Origin: Vibrionales bacterium SWAT-3
Lineage (GTDB): Bacteria > Pseudomonadota > Gammaproteobacteria > Enterobacterales > Vibrionaceae
Assembly: GCA_000169995.1 (NCBI GenBank)
Contig: AAZW01000014.1
Location: forward strand, 1-64,000
Reading direction: 5' to 3'
DNA: 64,000 bases
A program made the position numbers and the translations under genes. Within the stretch, counting starts at the first letter, position 1; each line of letters begins with the position of its first letter. Positions 1 through 9,218 of this stretch are shown here, one piece after another. A model generated the notes under the pieces. The model worked only from the letters and a program-made list of their open reading frames with translations. It did no database searches and was not told where the DNA came from.

Positions 1-651
1 TCTCTTGGAGGATAAGCGCAACGGCTCGCTTAATCTTAATTGCATCGTGACATGCTCTCGTATCATAAGCGCATCACCAGACACCTCGTGGATACTTCGG
101 CGAGTTTGTTTCAGTAAATTCGGGAGTACTTCTCCATCTGTAACTGTCGATAGACTTAGCTCGGCTGCAATAATTTCATGAGTGTTTGTATCCACGGCAA
201 TATGAAGTTTTCGCCAGACTCTACGTTTGCCATCTGTCCCGTGTTTTTTGACTTTCCATTCACCTTCGCCATAAGCCTTAAGGCCAGTCGCATCAATAGC
301 TAGATGTTGTATCGTACCTCTCGTTTTTGTCTTAAGTGAGACCTCAACTTGCTTGGCTCTACGACTGATGCAGGTGTAATGCGGACAACTTAACGGTACA
401 TGGGCTAACCTAAATATCGAGTTGATAAAACCTTGCAGCGCTCTTAATGGCATAGAAAAAACTCGTTTCACCATGAGGGCTGTCGTGATAGCTAAATCAC
501 TGAACCGACGAGGCCTCCCGCGCTTATTCTGTTTGCTTTGCGTCCAGCCACTTATCGCTTCTTCATCAATCCAAAAGGTCAAAGAACCGCGGTTAATGAG
601 TGATTGGTTGTATTGCTTCCAGTTGGTTGTTTTGTAACGAGGTTTAGGCAT
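1..651 (-). pseudogene. IS903-group transposase, 3' end outside window, probable frameshift
   Basis: Starts at ATG 651 with MPKPRYKTTNWKQYNQSL, the typical N-terminus of Vibrio IS5/IS903-group transposases. The DDE domain begins with LAIDATGLKAYGEGEWK (first Asp). After HEVSGDA, at about position 70-75, the frame loses similarity. The expected continuation (YDTRACHDAIKIKRAV, then LIPPR) is found in another frame, as if one base of a GGC codon had been lost. It is therefore probably inactive, or the base is a sequencing error. The 3' end lies outside the window. Confidence 0.8.
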
Positions 652-730
652 AGGGCTACGAGAGGGAGTGAATATAGCTGATCAGATCGTAGGTTTTAGG
701 TTTAGTTCCAATGAATTACGCAACAAAGCC
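1..730 (-). mobile_element. IS5-family (IS903 group) insertion sequence, cut by window start
   Basis: One terminal inverted repeat is visible at about 714-730; on the minus strand it begins GGCTTTGTTGCGTAATT, typical of IS903-group ends. The transposase starts about 80 bp inside and reads out of the window. The IS lies in the 3' end of the gene that starts at 1385, so the last nine codons of that reading frame come from the IS. The other end and the target duplication are outside the window. Confidence 0.85.
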
Positions 731-1385
731 CTTGTGAGGCTTCAAATGTCAGTGAACCGTCTTCAAGGTTTACTTTGCCCTCAACAGTGCGGGTATTTCC
801 TTTTTGGAACAGGTCATTGATAGCAGGCCAAAGTTCAGCATTGCATTTTGCATGATTAAAGTAGGCATCTCGCAAAGCACTAACTTGCGCATCAAGAATT
901 TCCACCTTGGCTTGGCCAAGCTCACCGGATGCTAAGATACTGCTATGAGAACGCTTCAAAACTTCATGCTTGTTATGCAGCATTTGGAAAAAAGTACGGT
1001 TAATCAGTTTCGAACGGACAGATTCCGTTGGTGAACGGTGTGGTTGAATCACCTTAACGACACTACCAAACTTTTTTGTCACTCGTTCTACAAAAAACTG
1101 CCATACTGGATGCTTAGTCACTGCGCTAGCTTCGTAGGCGCTACTGTTGTTTCCCGACTGGCGATACAATTCCGCCTCAACCTCAGAATAGATAACATCT
1201 ATCGCTTTTTCTAAATAAGGTAAGGCTCTGTTAGAGTGCCTTCTCCCGCATGCGAGAGACAGTTTTTTCAACCATTGCTCAATTTCTATCGCGCATCCTA
1301 AGTTAGGGATGAATTTTCCATCCGTCCCTTTGATTGATGACACATCGAAGTCGAGGTTGGCCGCAGCAAGCTGTTTTTTATTCAT
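702..1385 (-). pseudogene. Uncharacterised protein, C-terminus cut by IS903-group IS
   Basis: I do not recognise this protein. About 218 native residues remain; the final residues GLCCVIHWN are encoded by the IS end at about 714-730, so the true C-terminus is lost. No signal peptide or membrane segment is evident; the visible part is mostly charged and helical. A good ribosome site (AAGGAAA) precedes ATG 1385. It lies 21 bp downstream of the kinase-like gene and is the last gene of the T6SS-side transcription unit, so a T6SS-linked role is possible by position only. Confidence 0.6.
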
Positions 1386-1406
1386 TAGCTTTCCTTCATT
1401 CTAAGT

Positions 1407-1955
1407 CTAAGTTTTCAGAGCTTCTCGCCATTTTTCAAGCGTTGAGCCTATAAGACCATCCTTGGCATATAGTGCTGCCTGTTCGACAACTTGCCTAAGT
1501 GCATACCAATCGTCCTTCGGTTCCACTAAGCCTTCCCCACATATCTGATTTGATGAAGCAAATCTAGGGGTCACTTGCCAATCAGCGAGTACTTTTCGAT
1601 CAGTTCCAATTCGATAGCTAGCTCCAAAATCTATCAATTTCACATGATGATTACTTGGTATATAGAGCAAGTTTGAGGGTTTAATGTCGCCATGAACCCA
1701 ACCTTTACGATGACAGTGTCTGATAACATCGACGATGCTCGGCATCAGATCCGTAAATAACTCTAAATCTTCCACAGAAAAATTACTCAAAGGAATAGCA
1801 CTAGTGTCAAACTCCAATATCAATTGTAAGTTTATCCAGTTAACTTCTAAAACCTTTTGAACTTGATAGTTACGGCAATAATGTAAAGCAAGCAACTCTC
1901 TCTGCAATTCATCGACGTTACAATAATGTTTAGTATAAGACTCATAAATAGACAT
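1407..1955 (-). CDS. Small Ser/Thr protein kinase-like protein, N-lobe incomplete
   Basis: 182 residues with a clear Hanks-type catalytic core. The catalytic loop is HGDIKPSN (about residues 89-96) and the metal-binding motif is IDFG (about 108-111), followed by an activation-segment region and a DDWYALR motif like the F-helix of protein kinases. The glycine-rich loop and the VAIK-type lysine of the N-lobe are not visible; only a helix like alpha-C (DELQRELLAL) precedes the core. T6SS clusters often carry a PpkA-type kinase that phosphorylates the FHA protein, and this cluster encodes an FHA protein (9218-10189), so that pairing is inferred. Unlike PpkA it is short and has no membrane segment. 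It could be an active minimal kinase, a pseudokinase or a remnant. Confidence 0.7.
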   Translation of the reverse strand: MSIYESYTKHYCNVDELQRELLALHYCRNYQVQKVLEVNWINLQLILEFDTSAIPLSNFSVEDLELFTDLMPSIVDVIRHCHRKGWVHGDIKPSNLLYIPSNHHVKLIDFGASYRIGTDRKVLADWQVTPRFASSNQICGEGLVEPKDDWYALRQVVEQAALYAKDGLIGSTLEKWREALKT

Positions 1956-1969
1956 CTGATATAGAACAA

Positions 1970-2803
1970 TTAGTTAGGATTGAATAAACTCCCTATACTA
2001 AATGGCGCTAGTATAAAGTTATTCCATATTGGTAATAAGTTTTGTTCATTCAAATCTTGTGCATAGTTCCCTTCTTCGTGAGTTTGGTTCTGATTCCATT
2101 TCCAATTTGAAATGAAATGGGATTTGCTAGGAACAGTTTCTTTCCCATTCCAATGAAAAACAAGTTTTCCTCGACCAAAAGGAACTTTAGAGGCATTGGG
2201 TTTAAAATACTTAAAAAGCTCTCTTGCTTCTAAGTCAGTATCACCAACTCTTGGGGCTGTCTTATCAAACACTTGAGAATAATATACATCTTTACCTTCA
2301 AAGATCAGCGTTCCACCAAATTTTGCTATCCCCCAACGAATAATACGAGACATTTCCTTCGTTGCAGTCAGTTTATCGTATGCGTGAATTGATGGCGATC
2401 TTTCATCCCATCCTTCGATCCCGGTTTTAAACGTTTTCATATAAGCATCTCGACCCGAAACTGTCATCGAAAACGGCCCTGTAAAGCCCATAGCATGATG
2501 TACAAACTCTGCGATTATGGGATCGCGTTTCAGGTGTAACCCCGTTCCTGCCTGGCCATAATAGAGATCCATCATTTGAAAGTTTCCCGCTAAATATGCA
2601 GCTCCACGCCTGCCCGGTTCAAATAAATTAACTTTACGTGACAACGTCTTATTTGAAAAGTTCTTAAGTCCTTTGACAATGAAACTTCCATTTCCCTGTG
2701 TTCCATAAACAAAAACTTTTCTCTGAAAAGCCAACTTCAGTCTAAACTCACCGACATAATTGACAGCATTCTCAAACTCATATGCTTCCATTCTATGCTT
2801 CAT
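1970..2803 (-). CDS. Uncharacterised T6SS-linked protein
   Basis: 277 residues that I do not recognise. There is no signal peptide or obvious membrane helix; the protein is rich in aromatic residues and glycine (for example YGTQGNGSF, GQAGTGLHL), suggesting a folded beta-rich cytoplasmic domain. A strong ribosome site (GGAGGATAT) precedes ATG 2803. It begins 18 bp after the tssM stop and ends 14 bp before the kinase-like gene, so it is almost certainly co-transcribed with the T6SS. It may be an accessory, adaptor or effector-like protein; the sequence alone does not decide. Confidence 0.6.
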   Translation of the reverse strand: MKHRMEAYEFENAVNYVGEFRLKLAFQRKVFVYGTQGNGSFIVKGLKNFSNKTLSRKVNLFEPGRRGAAYLAGNFQMMDLYYGQAGTGLHLKRDPIIAEFVHHAMGFTGPFSMTVSGRDAYMKTFKTGIEGWDERSPSIHAYDKLTATKEMSRIIRWGIAKFGGTLIFEGKDVYYSQVFDKTAPRVGDTDLEARELFKYFKPNASKVPFGRGKLVFHWNGKETVPSKSHFISNWKWNQNQTHEEGNYAQDLNEQNLLPIWNNFILAPFSIGSLFNPN

Positions 2804-2821
2804 ATATCCTCCAACTAAGTA

Positions 2822-5800
2822 CTAATTTGAAATTAAAGAATTATTTAAATGCAGTTGATTAAACAATGCTTTATCTAACTGCTGTTTGGAATCACGCAAC
2901 GTGTAATCCAATACGATGTTATTTTGGTTAATTTTGTAGTTGAGCTTACGGATCAAGCGGCTAGATGTAGCGCTGCTCTTATTCGCAAAAATAGCGCGCA
3001 ACAACGCCCACTGACCGGTAAATGATTGTTGTGCTACTCGGTTCTGACCGCTGTAGAATTCTGCACTCAAATAGCCATCCACTCCTGCGGTTGGCCAAGT
3101 TATCTCGCGCCACACTCTTGGACCATGTTTGTATTCGTAAACCGTTTCAGCCTCTCGTAAGCGGAATTCCGTCACGTCGGTACTCATTGAGCTCGCTTTT
3201 ACTTCAAGCCTTAACCCAAACTCTCCCCCTGAAGAACCGAAGAAAATGCCACTCAGCTTTTGAACTAATTCAAGTTGCTTACGAGTATTTGAGTTTATTG
3301 GTAGTGTTAGGCCGTCAACTTCGTTTAGCTTGAGCCTGCCGTTATCCCAATAAACAAACGGCTTCAAGGTTTCTTCTATATAGCGAGCTACACGGCCACT
3401 TGGTTTAAAGAATTGAGAAAAGTCATCTAAGCTCACTTCTCCACGACCATGTTGATCAAATGGGAATCGCCCTTCAATGGCAGACACATAAAACTGGTAA
3501 ACTTGCTCATCCCACTGTGTATTTAGATACACCACGCTGCCATTCACTACTTGTTTCCAAACTTGTTCACTGAGACTCTTCGTCCAAGACGCGACGATGT
3601 TCGGAGCCTTGCTGCCAGCTTGACGGAAGCTTACGATAGGGTCGCTACTACCTTGCGCATGGGCAATGGCATAAGCATGGAATGATTTACCGGGGTTTGA
3701 ACTAGACAATGCGGCATCGAAAAACGAGTTAACCTCATCAACTTGAACGATCAACAGCTCCAGTGGTGTATCCTTATCTTTACCATTCCTATTAACAAAC
3801 CGAGAGAAAGGCAAAAATGCTTCATTTACGACGAATGAAGGTTGTAGCCTCAACAGGTTATCGCCAACTGCTCGATTCACTTTGTCGACTTTGTTCAACA
3901 CCTTTTTCGCTTTCTTCAGTCCTAGTTGACCGGCTGCACGCTTCTGTCCTTTCGTATCCGGTTGATCAGCGACAGCCAATGTTGTGTTCACCACAACTGC
4001 ATCCAATACATCAAGTAGTGGACTCGTAGCCGGAGAACGTGTGTCTCTTAGTGCATAGCTGAGTACCGAAGCATCCCCAAACTGCTTGATTTGAATGTTA
4101 TTGACTAGGTCTTTCCAGTAGTAGATGTAATCAGCAAAATACAGACGTTGAACCTGTTTACTCAGTTCTCTAAGCTCAATGACTGATGCGCCAGACATAT
4201 CACCTTGAATCGCTTTAAACTCGCTCATCAAGCTTCTAAGCAGAGGCGACTTTGCCGTCAAATCAATTTGGCTGTAGCCCTGCTTAGTAAAGATTTCTAG
4301 TATCAGATAGCCATGGAAATCATTAGTAAACTCAAACAAGCTATCGAACTTCTCACCGAGCTGGCTTCGGAGATCCACTTGAGTACGGTACTCTGGCATC
4401 TCTTTAATACGTGCATAAATCAGTCGCTCTGGTGACAAGCCTTCAAGGTTGTTCGTTGCAACATCTATCAGGTCTAGGTTCGGTTGTAACTGCTTATCGT
4501 AATGACTTTTAAACAAGTCTTCAATTAAAAGAGAAAAAGAGTAAAGCTCGTCCGGAGAAAGCTCACCTTGGTCTTTCAAATTATCAAGCAAGTAAGTTTG
4601 TAGTTCCGAAAAGTTAAGTTGCTCTCGGTCAAACAACATCTGGTAGTAACGCAAAATCTCAAAGATTCGGCTTGGGTTACCAAGGTTAACATAAACATAC
4701 AACTCGCTGCTGATCAGCTCTTCGAGCTTTGGCAGCATTATCTGGTGCAACTGTTTTTCATAAGCAGAGTAAACACTCTCGGCCGTATCTGTTTGCTTAA
4801 TACTGACCTTCTCATGCCACGGTTTAGGTTGAACGCCCTCAGCAACCACATCGCCGAGTTCTCTTAATACCGCCACAACCTCCGACATAGAATTGTCATT
4901 GCTCAGACTCTGAACATCGTTTTGATAAAAACGAATTTGAGATAGAGCCGTTGTGCGCCAATCTTCATCAACATTCCAGTTTTCCTGTAACTTCAGACCT
5001 GCAATGGAAATCAGCACAACTACGGATACTAGAACAGCGGTTCGGAATAAAAGATACCCCGCATGACGCCATTCATTGACACCGACGATATTCTTCTCCG
5101 GCAAGATGACATTATTGAACAAACGCTGAGTAAAGAAACCACGACGATTTGGCTGCTGTTCAACTTGATTATTGGTGTTGAACTCAGCACGTTCAGCCAC
5201 AACCTGCGTGAGTAGATCATGCTCAATGCCTTTTTGTCCGGATGACATTAAATAAGCACCGCGGATCCATACGGCTTCTCGGACACGGTTCTCGCGACCA
5301 ATGTCGCTCAAAAACTCGTTAACGCGCTCTAGGAAAATTCTTAGTTGATAAGGCCAAGCGATTATAGAGCCCGACTTGTCACTGCTGACGTTTATCAGTA
5401 ACTCAAACTGCTGCCCCGCAATGGATTGAATCAACGCGAGGCTTTCTGCCTCAAACTGCTGTTTGTCATAACGACGCGAAACATCGTCCTCAAAGGTAAT
5501 ACCAAAAGGATTTTCTGAGTCACATGCAGTGAAGCTCTCAAAGAAACCAGTGAAGTCTGCAATCGAGTCAGCTTTAGAGAAAGCGGCGTAAACAGGCAAG
5601 TTTAAGCTAAGCTCGGCACCCATCGACAACACAGCCTCCTGATAGATGCCTGAGAGCCTAGTGCGTTCTTTCTTGTCTCCTGTCATTAGGCGATCGCACC
5701 CAATAACCGTCACAATGCCGTTCAGCCCTTGCCTCGGACGGTATTTAAGTAGTTGCTTCGCCAGTACTTGCCAAAGCGACTCGTCAATACCGTCGTTATC

Positions 5801-6283
5801 AAAAATACGGTGACCAACTTCCACAACGACTGCGTTATCGTTACTCCAAAAGCGTAGGTACTGTTCCGTATCACTTTCATCCAAGTAGCGCTCGTTAACT
5901 GGCTCAAAACCATTCTGTAGCAATATGGCACTTTTAGCGTCTTTTTCACCACCTAGAACTAGGTACCAAGGCAGACTGTAAAGACTTTCCAGCTTGTTAC
6001 GATCTTGTCCTTGTATCTTTTTCGTTGCGATACGAAACAGCTGCTGGATCACGCGCGTGTCTTGTTTAAGCAATACGTGTTGATCATGCTCTTCTTTCTC
6101 TGTTTGATTAAGCTTGCGCTGTTTCCACCACCAAACACATGTAAAGAAGACAATAACGACGGTGACAACGAGCATTCCCCACTTTATCCAGACTGGTTGC
6201 TCTTCTGATGCTGTAAGCCAAAATGCGAACGTCCCTAAAATGGCAGTAATCACCAAGAAAATAGAAAATATCTTTTTAAACAT
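2822..6283 (-). CDS. tssM: T6SS inner-membrane complex protein TssM (IcmF/VasK)
   Basis: 1153 residues, the usual TssM length. It forms the trans-envelope channel with TssL and TssJ. Two membrane helices occupy about residues 5-25 and 32-52, and a third lies at about 412-432 (LLFRTAVLVSVVVLISIAG). A cytoplasmic NTPase-like domain lies between them and the long C-terminal half is periplasmic. The P-loop position reads VLGGEKDAKSAIL instead of GxxGxGKT, so the Walker A motif is degenerate, as in a subset of TssM proteins. The gene follows tssL with a 1-bp gap, in the common tssJ-K-L-M order. Confidence 0.95.
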   Translation of the reverse strand: MFKKIFSIFLVITAILGTFAFWLTASEEQPVWIKWGMLVVTVVIVFFTCVWWWKQRKLNQTEKEEHDQHVLLKQDTRVIQQLFRIATKKIQGQDRNKLESLYSLPWYLVLGGEKDAKSAILLQNGFEPVNERYLDESDTEQYLRFWSNDNAVVVEVGHRIFDNDGIDESLWQVLAKQLLKYRPRQGLNGIVTVIGCDRLMTGDKKERTRLSGIYQEAVLSMGAELSLNLPVYAAFSKADSIADFTGFFESFTACDSENPFGITFEDDVSRRYDKQQFEAESLALIQSIAGQQFELLINVSSDKSGSIIAWPYQLRIFLERVNEFLSDIGRENRVREAVWIRGAYLMSSGQKGIEHDLLTQVVAERAEFNTNNQVEQQPNRRGFFTQRLFNNVILPEKNIVGVNEWRHAGYLLFRTAVLVSVVVLISIAGLKLQENWNVDEDWRTTALSQIRFYQNDVQSLSNDNSMSEVVAVLRELGDVVAEGVQPKPWHEKVSIKQTDTAESVYSAYEKQLHQIMLPKLEELISSELYVYVNLGNPSRIFEILRYYQMLFDREQLNFSELQTYLLDNLKDQGELSPDELYSFSLLIEDLFKSHYDKQLQPNLDLIDVATNNLEGLSPERLIYARIKEMPEYRTQVDLRSQLGEKFDSLFEFTNDFHGYLILEIFTKQGYSQIDLTAKSPLLRSLMSEFKAIQGDMSGASVIELRELSKQVQRLYFADYIYYWKDLVNNIQIKQFGDASVLSYALRDTRSPATSPLLDVLDAVVVNTTLAVADQPDTKGQKRAAGQLGLKKAKKVLNKVDKVNRAVGDNLLRLQPSFVVNEAFLPFSRFVNRNGKDKDTPLELLIVQVDEVNSFFDAALSSSNPGKSFHAYAIAHAQGSSDPIVSFRQAGSKAPNIVASWTKSLSEQVWKQVVNGSVVYLNTQWDEQVYQFYVSAIEGRFPFDQHGRGEVSLDDFSQFFKPSGRVARYIEETLKPFVYWDNGRLKLNEVDGLTLPINSNTRKQLELVQKLSGIFFGSSGGEFGLRLEVKASSMSTDVTEFRLREAETVYEYKHGPRVWREITWPTAGVDGYLSAEFYSGQNRVAQQSFTGQWALLRAIFANKSSATSSRLIRKLNYKINQNNIVLDYTLRDSKQQLDKALFNQLHLNNSLISN

Positions 6284-6284
6284 C

Positions 6285-7427
6285 TTATTTCAGCGCTCTT
6301 TTAATCTTGACGTTCAAACCAAAGCGAACATTGAGTTCATTTTTCAACATACGAATGGTGTTTAAGTCATCACCTGCGTGAAGATAAAGCTCAATACCAT
6401 GTTCCGTCTCACGAGTAAAAGACTCATAGCCTGCTTGTTTAAGTTCTGTCGATAAACGAAGTGCGTCGCTTGCCCGAGAAAATACCGCGAGAATGATCTC
6501 CCATTGCTGAGTGACCACTTTTCCTTTCATTCCCGTTTCTTCCTCTAGGCTTTCACTCTGTCGCCCCAAATCCGCATCGGAACTTAAGTACACTAAGTCA
6601 CTGCTGTTTTTCTTCAGGTTAACGTCTGACATATCGATCGCGCTAAACTGTGCCAACAACGGCTGCACGCGGCTGTTGTACCAATATTCAGTAAAGCCAT
6701 ACCCGGATGCCAGAACCAAGCAAGCCAAGCCTAACACTTTACCCATACTGATCATTAGCCACGGACGTTTACCTTCTATTAGCGTTGGTGTCTGCGGTAC
6801 CGGAAAAGGACTTTCACTGCGATAGTGGCGAATGAGGCCGTACGCACGAGCAGTAATATCATGCAATTGGCTCTCGTCTTCATGGCGAAAGCGCCCTTTG
6901 AAACCCAAAGCTAGAAGCACATACTGAAGCTCAATAAAATCAACAAGTTTATTCGGCTGCTGGCTGCCCTTATCTAGCAACACAAAAAAGGCCTCTCCGC
7001 CATCGCGCTGTGAAAACACCTTGCTCAACAACGAATGATTTTCCCAACGAGCACGCTCTCCCCAAGTGGTGTACAGCACAGCTTCATCAAATGCCGCGCA
7101 CAACACAAAGCAACTTTTTTCAATCACGCTTGGGTGGTAATCCAAGTGCAGACCACGCAAACGAAACGCATCAATCGCGTACAAAAGCTTTTGACGAAAA
7201 CGGTTGATGTCTATCGGTGCTCCTTGACGCTTAATCGTCACTAAAATACCCAACAGCTCCGTTGCCGCATTAATTAAAGGGCTACCATAAATGGCAAGAT
7301 TCTCAATCAATCGTTCTGTACCGGAAGTATCCGCTTTGGGTGGCAACTGATGCTGCTTTTGAGGTGATTCGGTCGATGCCACTCGTCGAATTTGAACCGT
7401 CGGTTCTTCGTTAAATAATCCGCCCAT
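6285..7427 (-). CDS. tssL: T6SS protein TssL (DotU/IcmH) with C-terminal SPOR-like region
   Basis: 380 residues. The N-terminal about 210 residues are the cytoplasmic DotU domain (FDEAVLYTTWGERARWENHSL region), followed by one membrane helix at about 224-246 (MGKVLGLACLVLASGYGF). The periplasmic tail of about 75 residues (WEIILAVFSRASDALRLS through KQAGYESF) resembles a SPOR-type fold with its paired FSRASDA...L...L..AGY pattern. Many TssL proteins instead carry an OmpA-like peptidoglycan-binding tail or none. A SPOR-like tail could anchor the complex to peptidoglycan; that role is inferred. Confidence 0.92.
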   Translation of the reverse strand: MGGLFNEEPTVQIRRVASTESPQKQHQLPPKADTSGTERLIENLAIYGSPLINAATELLGILVTIKRQGAPIDINRFRQKLLYAIDAFRLRGLHLDYHPSVIEKSCFVLCAAFDEAVLYTTWGERARWENHSLLSKVFSQRDGGEAFFVLLDKGSQQPNKLVDFIELQYVLLALGFKGRFRHEDESQLHDITARAYGLIRHYRSESPFPVPQTPTLIEGKRPWLMISMGKVLGLACLVLASGYGFTEYWYNSRVQPLLAQFSAIDMSDVNLKKNSSDLVYLSSDADLGRQSESLEEETGMKGKVVTQQWEIILAVFSRASDALRLSTELKQAGYESFTRETEHGIELYLHAGDDLNTIRMLKNELNVRFGLNVKIKRALK

Positions 7428-7434
7428 CCATTAC

Positions 7435-8751
7435 CTACCTAATCACATGAAAATCGACGTGGATATCATCAATTCTTTCATCAATATGAAGAGCGATCGC
7501 CTCATCACGTTTGATCAACGCTTGCCACAATTCAGACTTAGTATCGATTTCGAAGTAAGCGGCGTCATTCAAAGACTTCAGCTCAGAGGGTGCATAAGGG
7601 AGGTGGCGAAGCGGGACGCCTGAGAGTGCATTCCGTACTAGGCCGGCAATATCACTATTCCCAGCCAACTTTACAGCACGAGGAAACTCTTCACTAAGTC
7701 GAGTAGCACCGATGGACGAGGAAACGGCCAACACAAAGCGCCCTTGATTGTATAAGCTGCGATCATCGACCAGTGTGCGTAGCAAGCGACGGCTCACGAA
7801 CAGCTGTTTGTCCCAGTTCAATGTTGATACGTTATCTATCTGAACCTCACGCAGTAACACCAATAACTCAGAAAACACGGTCGAGAAGATGCTGTATAAC
7901 GCATCTTGGTTCCATGCAGGGAAAGACTTTGGCATCTTCCCTTCCAAACCCTGCATCTGCCCCGCCATCGAAACGCACTCTAAATAGAGGTGACGTGTCA
8001 GCAACGAGCCATCTAGGCCCCATTGTTCAAGCTTTGGCATCCAAGTACCCAAGACTTGCAGCCAAAGATAATCACGCATCAACGACTGATAGCTTTTACT
8101 GCTGGACTCCGCTTGTAAACGAGCATGAATCGCTCGAGAACGGTATTGTATTTGCGTAAAAAGGTCCGTAACGTTATCCGTTAAATAACTAGAGACAGAA
8201 AAATGCAAGCATTGGGGAACGAATGCTTGGTTCAACACAACAACACCCTCAGACTTGTGTTCACTGATTTCAGCAACGGATATCAACACAAAATCTTTTA
8301 GCTCATCACCTTCTAAACGCAACTGAATGTTCAATGTTGCTAATTCTAATTGAACCGGGTCACTGTGCTCTCGGCTGGTATCGTAAACAGGGTGCTCTTG
8401 TGAAGAGTGCCTAAGACGCGCATCTTCTCCAACATCAATAGTGCCCGGTCTTGAAACCGGAAGGGCCAAATACACTTTCTTATGACTAGTATTTTTCGGC
8501 ACATCAAGCACGAGTGCTTGCTCAATTTCAAATGGTGTTCCATCAGGGAAAATGCCTTTAGCACGACGTACCGAAACCTTGCCAATGTTCAACATCGAGC
8601 GATCAAGCTCTAGCGAGGTCAATCCATAAGCATTAGGGCTAATTTGTCCGGCGAACTCGCGAGTAAAATGTTCAACATAGCGCTCTTGCTGTTGAAAGTG
8701 CTGAGGGGAAAGGAACATCCCTTCACTCCACACGACTTTATTATTATCCAT
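7435..8751 (-). CDS. tssK: T6SS baseplate protein TssK
   Basis: 438 residues, normal TssK length. The family hallmark start is present (VVWSEGMFLSPQHFQQQERY). TssK forms trimers that connect the TssFGE baseplate wedges to the TssL/TssM membrane complex. It begins 2 bp after tssJ and ends 7 bp before tssL, so it is translated from the same operon. Confidence 0.95.
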   Translation of the reverse strand: MDNNKVVWSEGMFLSPQHFQQQERYVEHFTREFAGQISPNAYGLTSLELDRSMLNIGKVSVRRAKGIFPDGTPFEIEQALVLDVPKNTSHKKVYLALPVSRPGTIDVGEDARLRHSSQEHPVYDTSREHSDPVQLELATLNIQLRLEGDELKDFVLISVAEISEHKSEGVVVLNQAFVPQCLHFSVSSYLTDNVTDLFTQIQYRSRAIHARLQAESSSKSYQSLMRDYLWLQVLGTWMPKLEQWGLDGSLLTRHLYLECVSMAGQMQGLEGKMPKSFPAWNQDALYSIFSTVFSELLVLLREVQIDNVSTLNWDKQLFVSRRLLRTLVDDRSLYNQGRFVLAVSSSIGATRLSEEFPRAVKLAGNSDIAGLVRNALSGVPLRHLPYAPSELKSLNDAAYFEIDTKSELWQALIKRDEAIALHIDERIDDIHVDFHVIR

Positions 8752-8753
8752 TA

Positions 8754-9218
8754 TTATTCTTCCCCTGACACAGACATATTAATGCCATCAATTTTAATAC
8801 TGATAACCGCTGAATTCACAATGAGCGGCTTATAAATCACCTTGTTCTTCGCCTCTCTGTAATCAGCAAAACCCGCAATCACACCGATGTACTTAACGCC
8901 ACTACCAAGTGGGATAATTTCCTGGCGAGTTTCACCCGGCAAAATGCTTGGTAACTGGCGTGAAACGGCCAACTCGGCCTTCAATACACCTTGGTCATCA
9001 TTATAAATTTTAATAAAATCAGATAGTTCAAACGCATTATTATTCGTCAATTGATAAATTCGGAGCTCTACCGGAGAAGGCTTACCTTCAACATTAGGAT
9101 TAATATTGGTCGCAGCTTTAATATCAACGACCAGTTTTGGCTCAACCAGATCATCGCTCCATAAACTGCACCCTGACATCATAAGGGCGATACACATCAG
9201 GCATAAACGACGTACCAT
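8754..9218 (-). CDS. tssJ: T6SS outer-membrane lipoprotein TssJ
   Basis: 154 residues with a lipoprotein signal peptide ending at Cys17 (lipobox MMSGC, followed by SLW). The rest is the beta-sandwich TssJ domain (VELRIYQLTNNNAFELSDF is diagnostic). It anchors TssM at the outer membrane. The start codon overlaps the fha stop by one base, indicating translational coupling. Confidence 0.93.
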   Translation of the reverse strand: MVRRLCLMCIALMMSGCSLWSDDLVEPKLVVDIKAATNINPNVEGKPSPVELRIYQLTNNNAFELSDFIKIYNDDQGVLKAELAVSRQLPSILPGETRQEIIPLGSGVKYIGVIAGFADYREAKNKVIYKPLIVNSAVISIKIDGINMSVSGEE

